Origin: Candidatus Gastranaerophilales bacterium
GTDB taxonomy: Bacteria > Cyanobacteriota > Vampirovibrionia > Gastranaerophilales > Gastranaerophilaceae
Direction of reading: 5' to 3'
Length of the DNA stretch: 56,939 bases
NCBI GenBank assembly: GCA_900767135.1
Contig: CAAFYU010000069.1
Span: 1-56,939 of the forward strand
In this document: one piece after another, positions 25,890 to 34,649 of the stretch
Position numbering within the stretch: position 1 is the stretch's first letter
How the letters are laid out: every line of letters begins with the position of its first letter
Notes under the pieces: generated by a model
The model's input: the letters and a program-made list of their open reading frames with translations, nothing else
Told to the model about the DNA's origin: nothing
The model's database searches: none
Translations under genes and position numbers: made by a program

Positions 25890-26735
25890 TCAAAAACTTT
25901 GCAGCATTTGAGCAAAAGATTTTCCATTAGGCTCAACCGCATACCAATCCCCTCTTAAATTTGTCATTCCATCTTGTGGATTCCCGATTATGTCAAATGA
26001 AAAAATGTCATAACCCCACTTGTTTGGGCCTTTGTGTCCGTTTACATCAACCATAAAAATAGGAGCCCCAAACATTGCTCCATAGCGGACATAAAGAGTT
26101 CCGTCAGGAGTTATAAATGCCGGATAGTTTTTCTTAATAGCGGAATCACTAAACATTTGATTTGGATCTTGTTCTTTATTTGGATCTCGTTCGCTGTTTA
26201 CTTTATCTGCACCACGATATGATTCTGTTAAACAGCCGTTTTTTAACGCATCTTTTTCACAGAATTTTATAACTTTCATTGTTTTAATCAAGTCTTCCGA
26301 AAATTTTCGGCAATCCGAAAAATTACCGTTTATGTCAGAAGGCAAAGGTGAATCATCTTCCATTGTCCATTTTGTACAGTTTCCGTATTGATTTTCTTCT
26401 ATACATTTAACTGAGCCATAAGGGCTATTATCCCAATACCAACAGGCCATCGGAGCCCCATTTTGAACTTGAACAAGTTTCATCGCATTATAAAAAGTAG
26501 AATAAGCCTTTTTGAACTGATTTTTCAAAATCATACTTTGAGCTTTGTTGATAACTGTTGGAAGAGTAAGTGCAGCAACAACACCGATGATGCCGAGGGT
26601 GATGAGAACTTCCGCAAGAGTAAAGGCTGCTTTCTTTGCAGCTAAGCAGCTAGGAAGCCAAGTAGCTATGTGTAGGTCGGCAATTTCGCAACCCCAACCT
26701 ACAATAGACTCATGTTCATTGCTACTATCAACCAA
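25890..26735 (-). CDS. Prepilin-type (type IV pilin-like) protein, copy 2; leader out of frame
   Basis: The intact frame encodes 281 residues with AFTLAEVLITLG from about residue 36 and a C-terminal domain closely matching copy 1 (shared QVQNGAPMACWYWD, KVIKFCEKDALKNGCLTE, DVNGHKGPNKWGYDIF, GKSFAQMLQSF). The first in-frame start is a TTG at 26735. Upstream the frame is open to a C10 run (26832-26841), and ATG 26866 with GAGGAG is one base out of frame, exactly as in copy 1. With one more C it would encode 325 residues. The two copies vary mainly at about residues 97-127, after the pilin helix, and at scattered later sites. Confidence 0.8.
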   Translation of the reverse strand: MVDSSNEHESIVGWGCEIADLHIATWLPSCLAAKKAAFTLAEVLITLGIIGVVAALTLPTVINKAQSMILKNQFKKAYSTFYNAMKLVQVQNGAPMACWYWDNSPYGSVKCIEENQYGNCTKWTMEDDSPLPSDINGNFSDCRKFSEDLIKTMKVIKFCEKDALKNGCLTESYRGADKVNSERDPNKEQDPNQMFSDSAIKKNYPAFITPDGTLYVRYGAMFGAPIFMVDVNGHKGPNKWGYDIFSFDIIGNPQDGMTNLRGDWYAVEPNGKSFAQMLQSF

Positions 26736-26866
26736 AACAACTATTTCTGTTTCGGACTTATCGTCTTTACGTCTTAGTGTCTTAGCGACTTTTATTTTTT
26801 CTGCTCCCGATTTCGCATTTAAACCATCTTCGGGGGGGGGGCAATCATGGAAGTATTCTTAATCAT
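26736..26866 (-). other. Leader of pilin copy 2 with frame junction
   Basis: ATG 26866 follows GAGGAG and encodes MIKNTSMIAP, then the C10 tract. The leader is shorter than in copy 1 but shares the start, the tract and the GTCGCTAAGAC module. It then diverges at GTTGTTTTGGTTGAT. Confidence 0.65.
26832..26841 (-). repeat. Homopolymer tract C10 controlling pilin copy 2 frame
   Basis: Ten G on the plus strand, at the same codon position, with the same length and same predicted OFF state as in copy 1. Confidence 0.9.
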
Positions 26867-26951
26867 TTCTCAAACTCCTCTTATTTTAAAGTATAGATTA
26901 ATTATTTACGATATTTCAGAATTTGTCAACCTTAATTTTGGCTTTGTGATA

Positions 26952-27830
26952 TTAAATGGCCTGAATATCAGTGGTAATTTGTTGTTTAAGTTCCTCTAAT
27001 GATGAAAATTTTTTTTCCGGACGAAGCATTTTTTCAAATTTTATGTCTAGTTTCTGCCCATAAATATCTTGGTTAAAATTTAAAATGTGAACTTCCAGCA
27101 AAGTCCCAGAACCATTGACTGTCGGGCGAGAACCGTAGTTTGCAATTCCTTTGCCGAAATTTGTTTTTACTGCATAAACACCATGTGGAAGTTCGACTAA
27201 TTCTGTCGGATATTTAATGTTTGCGGTTCGAAAACCTATTGTTCGTCCGATTTGTTGCCCTTTTATAACTTCTCCGCTTATTTCAAATTTTCGTCCGAGC
27301 ATTTTGTTGGCGTATGCAATTTCGCCTTTGGACAAATAATTTCTGATACAAGTACTGCTGATTATCTCGTCGCCCAACATTTTTGGTGGAAGTTCAAAGT
27401 ATTTATAGCCGTATTTTTCTTGATTTTCTCGTAAAAACTCAACATTTCCGGATTTTTTACGGCCAAAACTGTGATTCCAACCTGTGGAAATAGATTTTGG
27501 TGAAAAATATTTGACAAGAACATCTTTCAGGTACTCGTCCGCAGTCAAATTTGAAATACTCATAAAATCCAATTCATATAAATAATCAACTCCGAGTACT
27601 TCTATTGCCTTTTCTCTTTCGGTTTTTGTTAAAATATATTCCGGTTGAGTTCCTCTCAAAATGCAACAAGGGTGCTCTGCAAAAGTTATAATTGCAGATT
27701 TGTTACCGTTTTTTCGGGCATAATTAACTGCACTTTCAATAACTGTTTTATGGCCAAGATGTACTCCGTCAAAAAAGCCTAATGCCAGCGATAAATTTGG
27801 GTTATAATTAAGAGTTTTAAATATTTCCAT
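26952..27830 (-). CDS. ribF: Bifunctional riboflavin kinase / FAD synthetase
   Basis: This 292-residue protein starts MEIFKTL and contains ALGFFDGVHLGHK (FAD synthetase nucleotide-binding loop), TFAEHP, STCIRNYLSKGEI, and the C-terminal kinase domain from GQQIGRTIGFRTANI. It makes FMN then FAD in the cytoplasm. I prefer ATG 27830 over upstream codons: it fits the family start, and a TATAAT ends six bases before it, implying a leaderless mRNA. No FMN riboswitch is seen. Pilin copy 2 begins 85 bases downstream on the same strand. Confidence 0.93.
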   Translation of the reverse strand: MEIFKTLNYNPNLSLALGFFDGVHLGHKTVIESAVNYARKNGNKSAIITFAEHPCCILRGTQPEYILTKTEREKAIEVLGVDYLYELDFMSISNLTADEYLKDVLVKYFSPKSISTGWNHSFGRKKSGNVEFLRENQEKYGYKYFELPPKMLGDEIISSTCIRNYLSKGEIAYANKMLGRKFEISGEVIKGQQIGRTIGFRTANIKYPTELVELPHGVYAVKTNFGKGIANYGSRPTVNGSGTLLEVHILNFNQDIYGQKLDIKFEKMLRPEKKFSSLEELKQQITTDIQAI

Positions 27831-27836
27831 ACCATA

Positions 27837-27842
27837 ATTATA
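27837..27842 (-). promoter_or_regulatory. -10 box six bases before ribF start
   Basis: TATAAT on the minus strand, then TATGGT, then ATG. The -35 region is T-rich without a good match. Confidence 0.45.
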
Positions 27843-27933
27843 CATAAAAAACACAGCAAAAAAGCCCCACCGGAGTAGAGCTTTTTTTATAAATATTTAA
27901 GCGAAATATTCTTCGCCACTGCATAAAGATTAA

Positions 27934-29721
27934 TTATGCTTTGTGGTGTTGTTGAACAGTGCTTTTCAAGTGAAGTTCTCTCAACTGTTGTAGAGAAGCT
28001 TCGCCCGGAGCATCACTCATAAGGTCTTTTGCACCTGAGTTTTTAGGGAATGCGATTACATCTCTAATACTGTCAGTTCTGCAAAGCAATGCAACAAGTC
28101 TGTCCAAGCCGATTGCAAGACCAGCGTGAGGTGGAGTTCCGTATTGCAAAGCGTTTACCATAAAGCCGAATTTTTCTTTTGCTTCATCTTCTGTCAAACC
28201 AAGAGCTTTAAAGATAGCACTTTGAACTTCTGATGAGTGAATTCTAACAGAGCCGCCGCCCAATTCTGTTCCGTTGTAAACGATATCGTAAGCGATTGAT
28301 TTAACATTACCTAAGTCGCCTGATTTCAATTTGTCTAAATCAGCGATACAAGGTGATGTGAATGGGTGGTGCATAGCCATAAATCTACCTTCTTCGTCAG
28401 ACCATTCAAACATAGGGAAGTCAACAACCCAAAGTAGATTATGTTTGTTTTCGTCGATTAGGTCTAATCTTTTTCCGAAATACAATCTCAATCTGCCCAT
28501 AATATCGTAAACTAATTTCGGTTTATCTGCAACAAAGAAAATGATATCGCCATCTTCTGCACCTGCACGTTCTTTAATAGCTTGTGCTTGTTCTTCTGTA
28601 ACGAATTTTAATACAGGAGATTTTGCAGTACCATCTTCGTTGTAAATAATGTTTGCAAGAGCTTTTGCCCCGAATGAAACTGCAAGTTTTGTAATATCGT
28701 CGATATCTTTTCTTGAAAATTTAGAACCGCCCGGAATTCTGATACCACGAACGATACCACCTTTTTCAAGAGTATCTCTAACGATTTTGAATTCTGATTG
28801 TAAAATGATATCGCCGATGTCGAATAATTCTAACCCGAAACGAGTATCAGGTTTGTCAGAACCAAATCTGTCCATTGCTTCTTGCCAAGGCATTTGGATA
28901 AACGGAGGTTTAACCTCAACGCCGGCAGCTTTGAATGTGTCAACGATTAAGCCTTCAACAAGTTTGATAACGTCTTGTTGTTCTACAAATGACATTTCGA
29001 TATCAATTTGAGTGAATTCTGGCTGGCTGTCAGCACGTAAGACTTCATCTCTGAAACATTTTGCGATTTGATAATATCTTTCAATACCGCCAACCATTAA
29101 CAATTGTTTGAAAATCTGTGGAGATTGAGGCAATGCGTAGAATTTACCTTCTTGAACACGAGATGGAACAAGGTAATCTCTCGCTCCTTCCGGAGTTGTT
29201 TTAATCAAGATAGGAGTTTCAACTTCTAAAAAGTCTTGGCTGTTCAAATATCCACGAGCAGCTTGGCAAATTTTGTGACGCAAAGTCAAGTTGTGCAACA
29301 TAGCTTCACGTCTGATGTCTAAGTATCTGTATTTTAAACGAACATCTTCTGAAACATTTTCGTCGTCCAAAACAAACGGCAATGTTTTTGCTTCTGACAA
29401 TATTTCAACAGATGTAGGATACATTTCAACTTGACCTGTTGCATATTTTTCGTTATATGTTTCTTCCGGTCTGCGAGTAATTTTACCTTTTACGGTAATA
29501 ACATATTCAGATCTAAGTTTTTCAAAAACTTTGTGAACTTCGGGGTTAATCTGAGGGTTAGCAACAAGTTGGAAAAAGCCTGTTCTATCTCTCAATTCTA
29601 CGAATAAAATACCACCCAAATCACGAATAGTAGATGCCCAACCTGAAAGAGTTACTTCTTCATTCAAATTGTTAAGGTTTAGCTCTCCGCAATTGTGGTC
29701 TTTAAGTTTTGTTTTAATCAT
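27934..29721 (-). CDS. aspS: Aspartate--tRNA ligase
   Basis: This 595-residue protein is the long bacterial type with a GAD insert: an N-terminal OB domain (VTLSGWASTIRDLGGILFVELRDRTG), class II motif 2 FRDEVLRADSQPEFTQID, and motif 3 GTPPHAGLAIGLDRLVALL. In motif 2 the usual RDEDLRADRQ reads RDEVLRADSQ, two changes at normally well kept positions. AAAGGAAG precedes the ATG. The archaeal-type short form is excluded by the length and GAD domain. Whether it is strictly Asp-specific or also charges tRNA-Asn cannot be judged here. Confidence 0.96.
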   Translation of the reverse strand: MIKTKLKDHNCGELNLNNLNEEVTLSGWASTIRDLGGILFVELRDRTGFFQLVANPQINPEVHKVFEKLRSEYVITVKGKITRRPEETYNEKYATGQVEMYPTSVEILSEAKTLPFVLDDENVSEDVRLKYRYLDIRREAMLHNLTLRHKICQAARGYLNSQDFLEVETPILIKTTPEGARDYLVPSRVQEGKFYALPQSPQIFKQLLMVGGIERYYQIAKCFRDEVLRADSQPEFTQIDIEMSFVEQQDVIKLVEGLIVDTFKAAGVEVKPPFIQMPWQEAMDRFGSDKPDTRFGLELFDIGDIILQSEFKIVRDTLEKGGIVRGIRIPGGSKFSRKDIDDITKLAVSFGAKALANIIYNEDGTAKSPVLKFVTEEQAQAIKERAGAEDGDIIFFVADKPKLVYDIMGRLRLYFGKRLDLIDENKHNLLWVVDFPMFEWSDEEGRFMAMHHPFTSPCIADLDKLKSGDLGNVKSIAYDIVYNGTELGGGSVRIHSSEVQSAIFKALGLTEDEAKEKFGFMVNALQYGTPPHAGLAIGLDRLVALLCRTDSIRDVIAFPKNSGAKDLMSDAPGEASLQQLRELHLKSTVQQHHKA

Positions 29722-29813
29722 CTTATCTTCCTTTTTTTGCTTTCAATACAGATTTATAAAAATTTTACCAAAAACATAAAAAAAAAGATATAAATGTGAA
29801 GAAAATTATTGAA

Positions 29814-30173
29814 TTATCTTTGATTTTTAACTTTTGAGCGACGTTTTGTAGCTTGTTCAAGTTCTTCTTCAAAATCGTCTTCGTATTCATAGTCATCAGG
29901 TAATATTTCAATGATTTGAATTGTTATTATTGATGATATGTTTACGTGAAGTTGCGGAGTTTTGTCAGGACGGAAAGCGATATTTTTTCTATCTTTGATT
30001 TCACAATTTTTAAGTGTAATAAACTGAAAACCGCCGTTCAAGATGTAAAATAACATGTTGTCAGGAATTGAGTTGCTAAATCTCATGTTTTCAGGTAAAA
30101 GTAATTCGCCTTCAACGTATTGGTCGTTTGTTGTGATTAAAACTTGCATTCTGGGTAAATTATTCATCATCAT
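29814..30173 (-). CDS. Small conserved-looking protein of unknown function
   Basis: This 119-residue protein has a beta-rich first 90 residues (MQVLITTNDQYVEGELLLPE, FQFITLKNCEIKD) and an acidic then basic tail (DYEYEDDFEEELEQATKRRS). The pattern of a strand carrying VEGELLLP and a later line about a visible state resembles small DUF6812-like domains, but I am not certain. AAAGGAC lies before a run of ATG codons. It sits between the SPFH/NfeD pair and aspS, all on the minus strand, with a 64-base gap to the former. Confidence 0.68.
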   Translation of the reverse strand: MMMNNLPRMQVLITTNDQYVEGELLLPENMRFSNSIPDNMLFYILNGGFQFITLKNCEIKDRKNIAFRPDKTPQLHVNISSIITIQIIEILPDDYEYEDDFEEELEQATKRRSKVKNQR

Positions 30174-30237
30174 TTTTTTTTGTCCTTTTGTTATAAATCA
30201 GGGCAAAGTATTGACTTCGCCCTGACTAGATTTAAGT

Positions 30238-31209
30238 CTATTGTTTGTCAAACATTTGTTTGATGCCGTCAACAGAAGATAAGATTCCTGTTGCTTCATA
30301 AGGCATGTAAACAACTTTGTTGTTTTCTCCGCTTGTGATAGCAGTCATTGTTTCCAAGTATTTCATTGCGATAAGGTATTTGTCCGGTTGACCTTTATCT
30401 GCTAATGCGTTAATAATTCGAGAAATTGCCTCTTTTTCGGCGTCGGCTTCAATTACACGAGCCTGTGCAATACCTTCGGCTTTAAGAATTTCTGCTTGTT
30501 TAGCACCTTCGGCAGATCTGATAGCAGCTTCTTTTTCACCTTCGGCCTTGCGGATTGCTGCTTCTTTCAAGCCTTCTGCTTCTGTAATTGTAGCTTTCTT
30601 TTCTCTATCGGCTTTCATCAATTTGTCCATTGATGCTTGAATGTCAGCCGGTGGGAAGATGTCTTGAATTTCAACACGATTTACTTTTACGCCCCATTTG
30701 TTTGTTGCATCATCAAGAGTTGTTCTTAATTCGTCGTTGATTTTACCACGAGATGTCAATGTTTCTTGTAAATCCATTTGGCCTACAAGGTTTCTGAGTG
30801 TTGTTTGTGTCAATTTTTCAATCGCATCAGGGAGATTTTCGATTTCATAAACCGCATCTTTTGCGTTTACGATTTGGAAGTAAATCAATGCGTTAATTGT
30901 GATTGAAACGTTATCTTTTGTAATTACGTTTTGACGAGGGAAGTCATATATTTGTTCTCTCAAATCAATTCTGTCTACTTGTTTTTGGTAATAATAGCTG
31001 CGACCGTCAAGACCTTTTTGTGCAACTTTTTTTAAAATTCCTCTCGGAGCTTCCAAAATTGGAAAAATGAAGTTAGGTCCTGCATCAAGAGTTTTTTCGT
31101 AACGTCCCATTCTTTCTATAATAACTTGTTGCTGTTGTTGTACGATAATTATGCCTTTAAAAACATAAACCAATAACGCAACCAATAAAATAAATAATAC
31201 AATAGTCAT
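30238..31209 (-). CDS. SPFH/band 7 membrane protein (stomatin/paraslipin type)
   Basis: This 323-residue protein has an N-terminal membrane helix (residues 2-20), then the SPFH domain (VVQQQQQVIIERMGRYEKTLDAGPNF-type start, YDFPRQNVITKDNVSITINA, ETLTSRGKINDELR), and an Ala/Glu-rich coiled coil (about 190-265, repeats of EGxKEAAIRKAEGEK). These proteins form large cage-like assemblies in membrane microdomains. It follows the NfeD-like gene by 11 bases, the standard pairing of this family. GGAGAG precedes the ATG. Confidence 0.93.
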   Translation of the reverse strand: MTIVLFILLVALLVYVFKGIIIVQQQQQVIIERMGRYEKTLDAGPNFIFPILEAPRGILKKVAQKGLDGRSYYYQKQVDRIDLREQIYDFPRQNVITKDNVSITINALIYFQIVNAKDAVYEIENLPDAIEKLTQTTLRNLVGQMDLQETLTSRGKINDELRTTLDDATNKWGVKVNRVEIQDIFPPADIQASMDKLMKADREKKATITEAEGLKEAAIRKAEGEKEAAIRSAEGAKQAEILKAEGIAQARVIEADAEKEAISRIINALADKGQPDKYLIAMKYLETMTAITSGENNKVVYMPYEATGILSSVDGIKQMFDKQ

Positions 31210-31220
31210 TTAATACTCTC

Positions 31221-31643
31221 CTATATTTTTTCTACTGTTAAGACCAAACTTTCGTTTTTGACAATTTTAACTTCGCTTCCGACAGGGATTGTTTCGTCGC
31301 TATCAACACGAGCTTCCCAGCGTTCATCATAAATTGTTATTGCTCCTGAAAATTTAGAAATCGGTTCTATTACTTTTACAATTTTCCCGATATATTTGCT
31401 TTCCATACCGGTTTGAGATTCTTTGTCTTTTTTGTTTTTAATAAGTAAAGGTCTTAAAAACAGAATAGAAACAATTGATAACACCGCGAAAATAATGATT
31501 AACGCAGGCCAGTTTGTAATCCAAATAGCAGTGAGAGCTGTGATAATTGCAGCAACTGCAAGGTTCAAAAAGAACATCGACGGAACAACCATTTCCAAAA
31601 TGATGAAAATTAAGCCGGCGATTGTAAAAGTTTCCCAAAGCAT
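31221..31643 (-). CDS. NfeD-like membrane protein
   Basis: This 140-residue protein has two to three hydrophobic spans in the first 70 residues and a C-terminal OB-fold domain (KYIGKIVKVIEP...GAITIYDERWEARVD...VGSEVKIV), the short NfeD layout. NfeD proteins work with SPFH partners, here the next gene downstream. AAAGGAGAT lies before the ATG. It is transcribed divergently from the large pilin-like gene at 31769. Confidence 0.9.
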   Translation of the reverse strand: MLWETFTIAGLIFIILEMVVPSMFFLNLAVAAIITALTAIWITNWPALIIIFAVLSIVSILFLRPLLIKNKKDKESQTGMESKYIGKIVKVIEPISKFSGAITIYDERWEARVDSDETIPVGSEVKIVKNESLVLTVEKI

Positions 31644-31702
31644 AATGTATCTCCTTTATATAAATATTATCTTAACATATTTTTTCAAACCCGTCAATTG
31701 AG

Positions 31703-31731
31703 TTGAAAAAATATTTAATAATTGTTATAAT
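31703..31731 (+). promoter_or_regulatory. Sigma-70 promoter of the large pilin-like gene
   Basis: TTGAAA, a 17-base spacer and TATAAT, 37 bases before ATG 31769. Confidence 0.7.
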
Positions 31732-31768
31732 ATAGGTGTTGAGATTATTTGATAGGATTATGTTATAG

Positions 31769-33364
31769 ATGGGAATATTTGATAAAGCAAAACGAGCTTA
31801 TACGTTGGCGGAAGTTATAATTGTCTTGGTTATAATATCCATTGTTGTGTCTGTTACAATGCGTGTTGCTAAGTTGAGACTGGATAATATTACATCATAT
31901 ACTTATTACCACGCTTATGATCTTTTGAATGACATGGCTGCACAAATGGTAGCCGGATATGACCCGCAACAAGATAGGTATATGGAAGTAGCAAATGCTT
32001 CGTTAGATACTTTAAGTCGTTTTCAGTCAAGTTATAATGAGTTGTTTGTATTTGGCTCAAAGATTTCAAATTATCATAATTTAAAACAAATACAAAAAGT
32101 ATTAAGTTCAGAAGTCTATGCAATAGGTGGAAATCACTGGCTCCAATTTTCTCCGGTAGAGCCTTATGGCGGAGAATGTACTATTGATGTTGATGATTTT
32201 AATGTAAAGTACGTAAAAGCGAAATACCAATTGATAAACAGTGAAGGTGATTACGACTGGTCTTGTCTTGGGGTGCTAGAAGCTGCAAACCGTTTCGGTC
32301 CGCCTGAAAGAGTAAAAAATCCGGATACAGGTGAGACGGGGTGGTATTGTAGAACCGCAGTAGATACTTCCAGAAAAGTTAGAATTCCATCGAGAGATGA
32401 ACAATATCAAGAATATTGTCAAAATCAAAGAATGTACGAGGCTGATTTGTGTGGATATCGTACATATGATCTTTGTGCAGGAACGAGTGGCTTAACGTGG
32501 TCTAAAACGAAGTGTAAATGTGTAAATTCTGATGAGGAACCTCCATGTACTCAGGTAAGTGAGGAACAACAAAGAAGGGATTATTGCCAGTTCGGTAAAA
32601 CGAATTATGATCCAAACACTTGTACTTATCTTACCGAAGGTACAGATTGTGAAAAAGGGCAACATTGGAGCACAAGCGAACCTTGCGGTTGTGTGCCGGA
32701 TAACGCAACTGTTCCTAGAAAAGGAGCAAATTTCTGTGAAATGTTTGTTTCATTTGTGAATACAAAAACTGGTGAGTCGCTATGTAGTGGTGGAGCAGTT
32801 GCTACGAATGTTACTAATTTTTCTGGTATTACTCCGGATATTGTTCTTAGAAATGGAATGAGAGTCTTTAATGCTTCCCAAAATCCTGCTAACATTAGCG
32901 AGTTTACACTTGCTGATGGAGAACATAAAAATAGCTTTTTTACAAAAGATGATGGTACAAAAATTTATCTTGATGAATTTGGTTATACATTATATATAGA
33001 TATTGATGGTGCTAGAAACGGTAACTCAAAGTTGTGGGAAGATATTTTCCCGTTCTATGTGACACTTTCAGGTAAAGTTGTTCCGGCTTATAAGACTACT
33101 GATATATCAGGATTTGGCGGTGGAAGCAGATACTATCTTCAAACAAGTATTTTGGTTGATTCAGTAAATGCAGATGGCTCAAATTCATATTGGCTTGATG
33201 GTTCAAAAAGTGTTGCGTATAGGGAGGCCGCTTGTCGTTCCGGTTATGTTTCAGAAAAAACGAATTATTGCAAAAGAAATCCGAAAATAGAGCAACATAA
33301 TACTTGTAAAGATGAAAGAAATTCATGTACTATTAAAAAAGTTAATCCGATAAAATGGTTATAA
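31769..33364 (+). CDS. Large cysteine-rich prepilin-type protein
   Basis: This 531-residue protein has a short basic leader (MGIFDKAKRA) and then YTLAEVIIVLVIISIVVSV, a prepilin-type cleavage and helix motif at residues 11-29. The soluble part is far longer than a usual pilin. It has a Cys-dense central region (about 195-310) containing DLCAGTSGLTWSKTKCKC-like repeats reminiscent of small disulfide modules. The C-terminal domain (about 335-490) ends in further Cys. The signal is intact and needs no homopolymer tract, unlike the copies at 23219 and 25890. It may be a surface adhesin or minor pilin. A terminator follows. Confidence 0.8.
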   Translation: MGIFDKAKRAYTLAEVIIVLVIISIVVSVTMRVAKLRLDNITSYTYYHAYDLLNDMAAQMVAGYDPQQDRYMEVANASLDTLSRFQSSYNELFVFGSKISNYHNLKQIQKVLSSEVYAIGGNHWLQFSPVEPYGGECTIDVDDFNVKYVKAKYQLINSEGDYDWSCLGVLEAANRFGPPERVKNPDTGETGWYCRTAVDTSRKVRIPSRDEQYQEYCQNQRMYEADLCGYRTYDLCAGTSGLTWSKTKCKCVNSDEEPPCTQVSEEQQRRDYCQFGKTNYDPNTCTYLTEGTDCEKGQHWSTSEPCGCVPDNATVPRKGANFCEMFVSFVNTKTGESLCSGGAVATNVTNFSGITPDIVLRNGMRVFNASQNPANISEFTLADGEHKNSFFTKDDGTKIYLDEFGYTLYIDIDGARNGNSKLWEDIFPFYVTLSGKVVPAYKTTDISGFGGGSRYYLQTSILVDSVNADGSNSYWLDGSKSVAYREAACRSGYVSEKTNYCKRNPKIEQHNTCKDERNSCTIKKVNPIKWL

Positions 33365-33369
33365 AATGT

Positions 33370-33405
33370 AATTGGCGAATAATAATTTCGCCAATTATTG
33401 TTTTA
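33370..33405 (+). terminator. Intrinsic terminator of the large pilin-like gene
   Basis: AATTGGCGAA and TTCGCCAATT pair around a seven-base loop, followed by ATTGTTTT. Confidence 0.75.
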
Positions 33406-33531
33406 TACCTGATTTAAACTTACTCTGTTTAATTGATTTTATGAAGATTTGTTAATAATTTCTTAAAACTTGTGTTATAATAGTGACAAAGATGAAAATA
33501 TAATTAATCTTTTATTGTAAGTGAGGTAGAA

Positions 33532-33765
33532 ATGGCAGGTATTGTAAGTTTATTATCGCAAATGTTTGTTCCGCAAACTACACAGGTTGTAACCCCGACA
33601 AGAAGTACGTCAAGTAATCCGTACAGTAATAATCCGTTTGTAAGTTACAATGGTCACAGTCTTAATGCTTATGCCAAAAACGCACCTGTTCGAGGGGGAT
33701 ACTTTGCAGGTTACTACAATGGGAAACAGAACATCGTTGGTCAAAGATTGTTTATTGAAGTGTAG
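33532..33765 (+). CDS. Small Ser/Asn/Tyr-rich protein
   Basis: This 77-residue protein has an apolar N-terminal stretch (MAGIVSLLSQMFVPQ), then low-complexity Ser, Thr and Asn, and a Gly/Tyr-rich end (RGGYFAGYYNG). No family is recognised. GTGAGG lies before the ATG, and a TATAAT at 33476-33481 with a weak TTAATA 18 bases upstream could be its promoter. The reading frame, ribosome binding site and flanking terminator support a real gene. Confidence 0.6.
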   Translation: MAGIVSLLSQMFVPQTTQVVTPTRSTSSNPYSNNPFVSYNGHSLNAYAKNAPVRGGYFAGYYNGKQNIVGQRLFIEV

Positions 33766-33955
33766 GGTTAAGAGGCATTTTTACATCTAAAAGCTTTTCG
33801 GCCTCGCTTCCTAATTTCCTAGTTATTTAACTTTGTTCAAAAAACGTTACAATAAAAAACAAAAATTTACGTTATGAAACATTTTGAATCATGGAGCAAG
33901 GTTTATGTTACATTAAGAGAATAGAAAGAGATACATAGTTATAGGAGATTAGTGA
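33766..33955. other. Intergenic stretch with a partial repeat module
   Basis: CGGCCTCGCTTCCTAATTTC (about 33801-33820) is a degraded reverse copy of the CAGCTAGGAAGCGAGGC module. The rest carries the leader of the 33956 gene. No gene is seen. Confidence 0.45.
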
Positions 33956-34588
33956 ATGTCTGAATATTTGAGCAAAGAAGAGATAAAACAATGGAGAAGC
34001 TCATTAGAAAAGATTACATTAGAAGAATTCGCTGCCAGATTAGGGAAAAAGATAGAAGAGGCAAAGCCTACAAACGATTTAATTGATATAGTGTTGAAAG
34101 GTAAACCGGTTGTTTCATCAGAACCTGAATGGAAACAAAATCACGCAGAAAGATTGAGTGCTATAGCTGAAAGAGCTTACGAAAGAGAACAAGAAATAGC
34201 TCCAACACCTTTCTCTATTCATAAAATTAAAATTGATGAAGATGTAAAAGCGGAAGAAACTAAAAAGACAAAGGCTGAAAAAGCGAAAATTAAAGAAACA
34301 AAAACTTCTGCAAAGAAAGTTGCTAAAAAAGAAGAAAAACCTGCTGTTAAGGCTGAAAATCTTAGAGAAGAAATTAAAGTAGTATTTAAAAAAGCACTTA
34401 CAGACAGAGAACAACGTGTGTTCAATTATTTTGAACAAAATAAAGGCAAAATTGTTTACGCAAAAGACTTGGCAGCACTACTTGACTTGCCAAGAGATTA
34501 TGTGTACAAATATATTAAAAACCTTAGAGCAAAAATAGAAGGAGAAAACCTTCAAAACGCTGATAAAGGTGGATTTATCTTGAATTAA
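33956..34588 (+). CDS. Protein with Lys/Ala-rich linker and C-terminal helix-turn-helix-like domain
   Basis: This 210-residue protein has three parts. The N-terminal region is helical (about 1-85). A linker of mostly Lys, Ala, Glu and Thr (about 92-135) follows. The C-terminal domain (REQRVFNYFEQNKGKIVYAK, DLAALLDLPRDYVYKYIKNL) reads like a winged helix, as in DNA-binding output domains. The basic linker recalls nucleoid-associated or regulatory proteins. AGGAGATT lies before the ATG and a terminator follows. No specific family is recognised. Confidence 0.68.
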   Translation: MSEYLSKEEIKQWRSSLEKITLEEFAARLGKKIEEAKPTNDLIDIVLKGKPVVSSEPEWKQNHAERLSAIAERAYEREQEIAPTPFSIHKIKIDEDVKAEETKKTKAEKAKIKETKTSAKKVAKKEEKPAVKAENLREEIKVVFKKALTDREQRVFNYFEQNKGKIVYAKDLAALLDLPRDYVYKYIKNLRAKIEGENLQNADKGGFILN

Positions 34589-34617
34589 AAACTCTCTAAA
34601 TCATAATCATAATCACC

Positions 34618-34647
34618 AAAAGCTCTCGATTATTCGGGAGCTTTTTT
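34618..34647 (+). terminator. Intrinsic terminator
   Basis: AAGCTCTCGA and TCGGGAGCTT (one wobble) around TTAT, followed by TTTT. It lies 30 bases after the gene at 33956. Confidence 0.8.
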
Positions 34648-34649
34648 AG

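Noticed and set aside
24458..26841. Ten-base tracts as plain assembly errors
   Set aside because: Not fully excluded, but five separate tracts, all but one at the same codon positions of pilin-type leaders, and a shared ON length class make a chance error pattern unlikely.
27831..27933. Possible FMN riboswitch before ribF
   Set aside because: The upstream space is too short, and the -10 box next to the ATG leaves no leader RNA; no conserved FMN elements seen.
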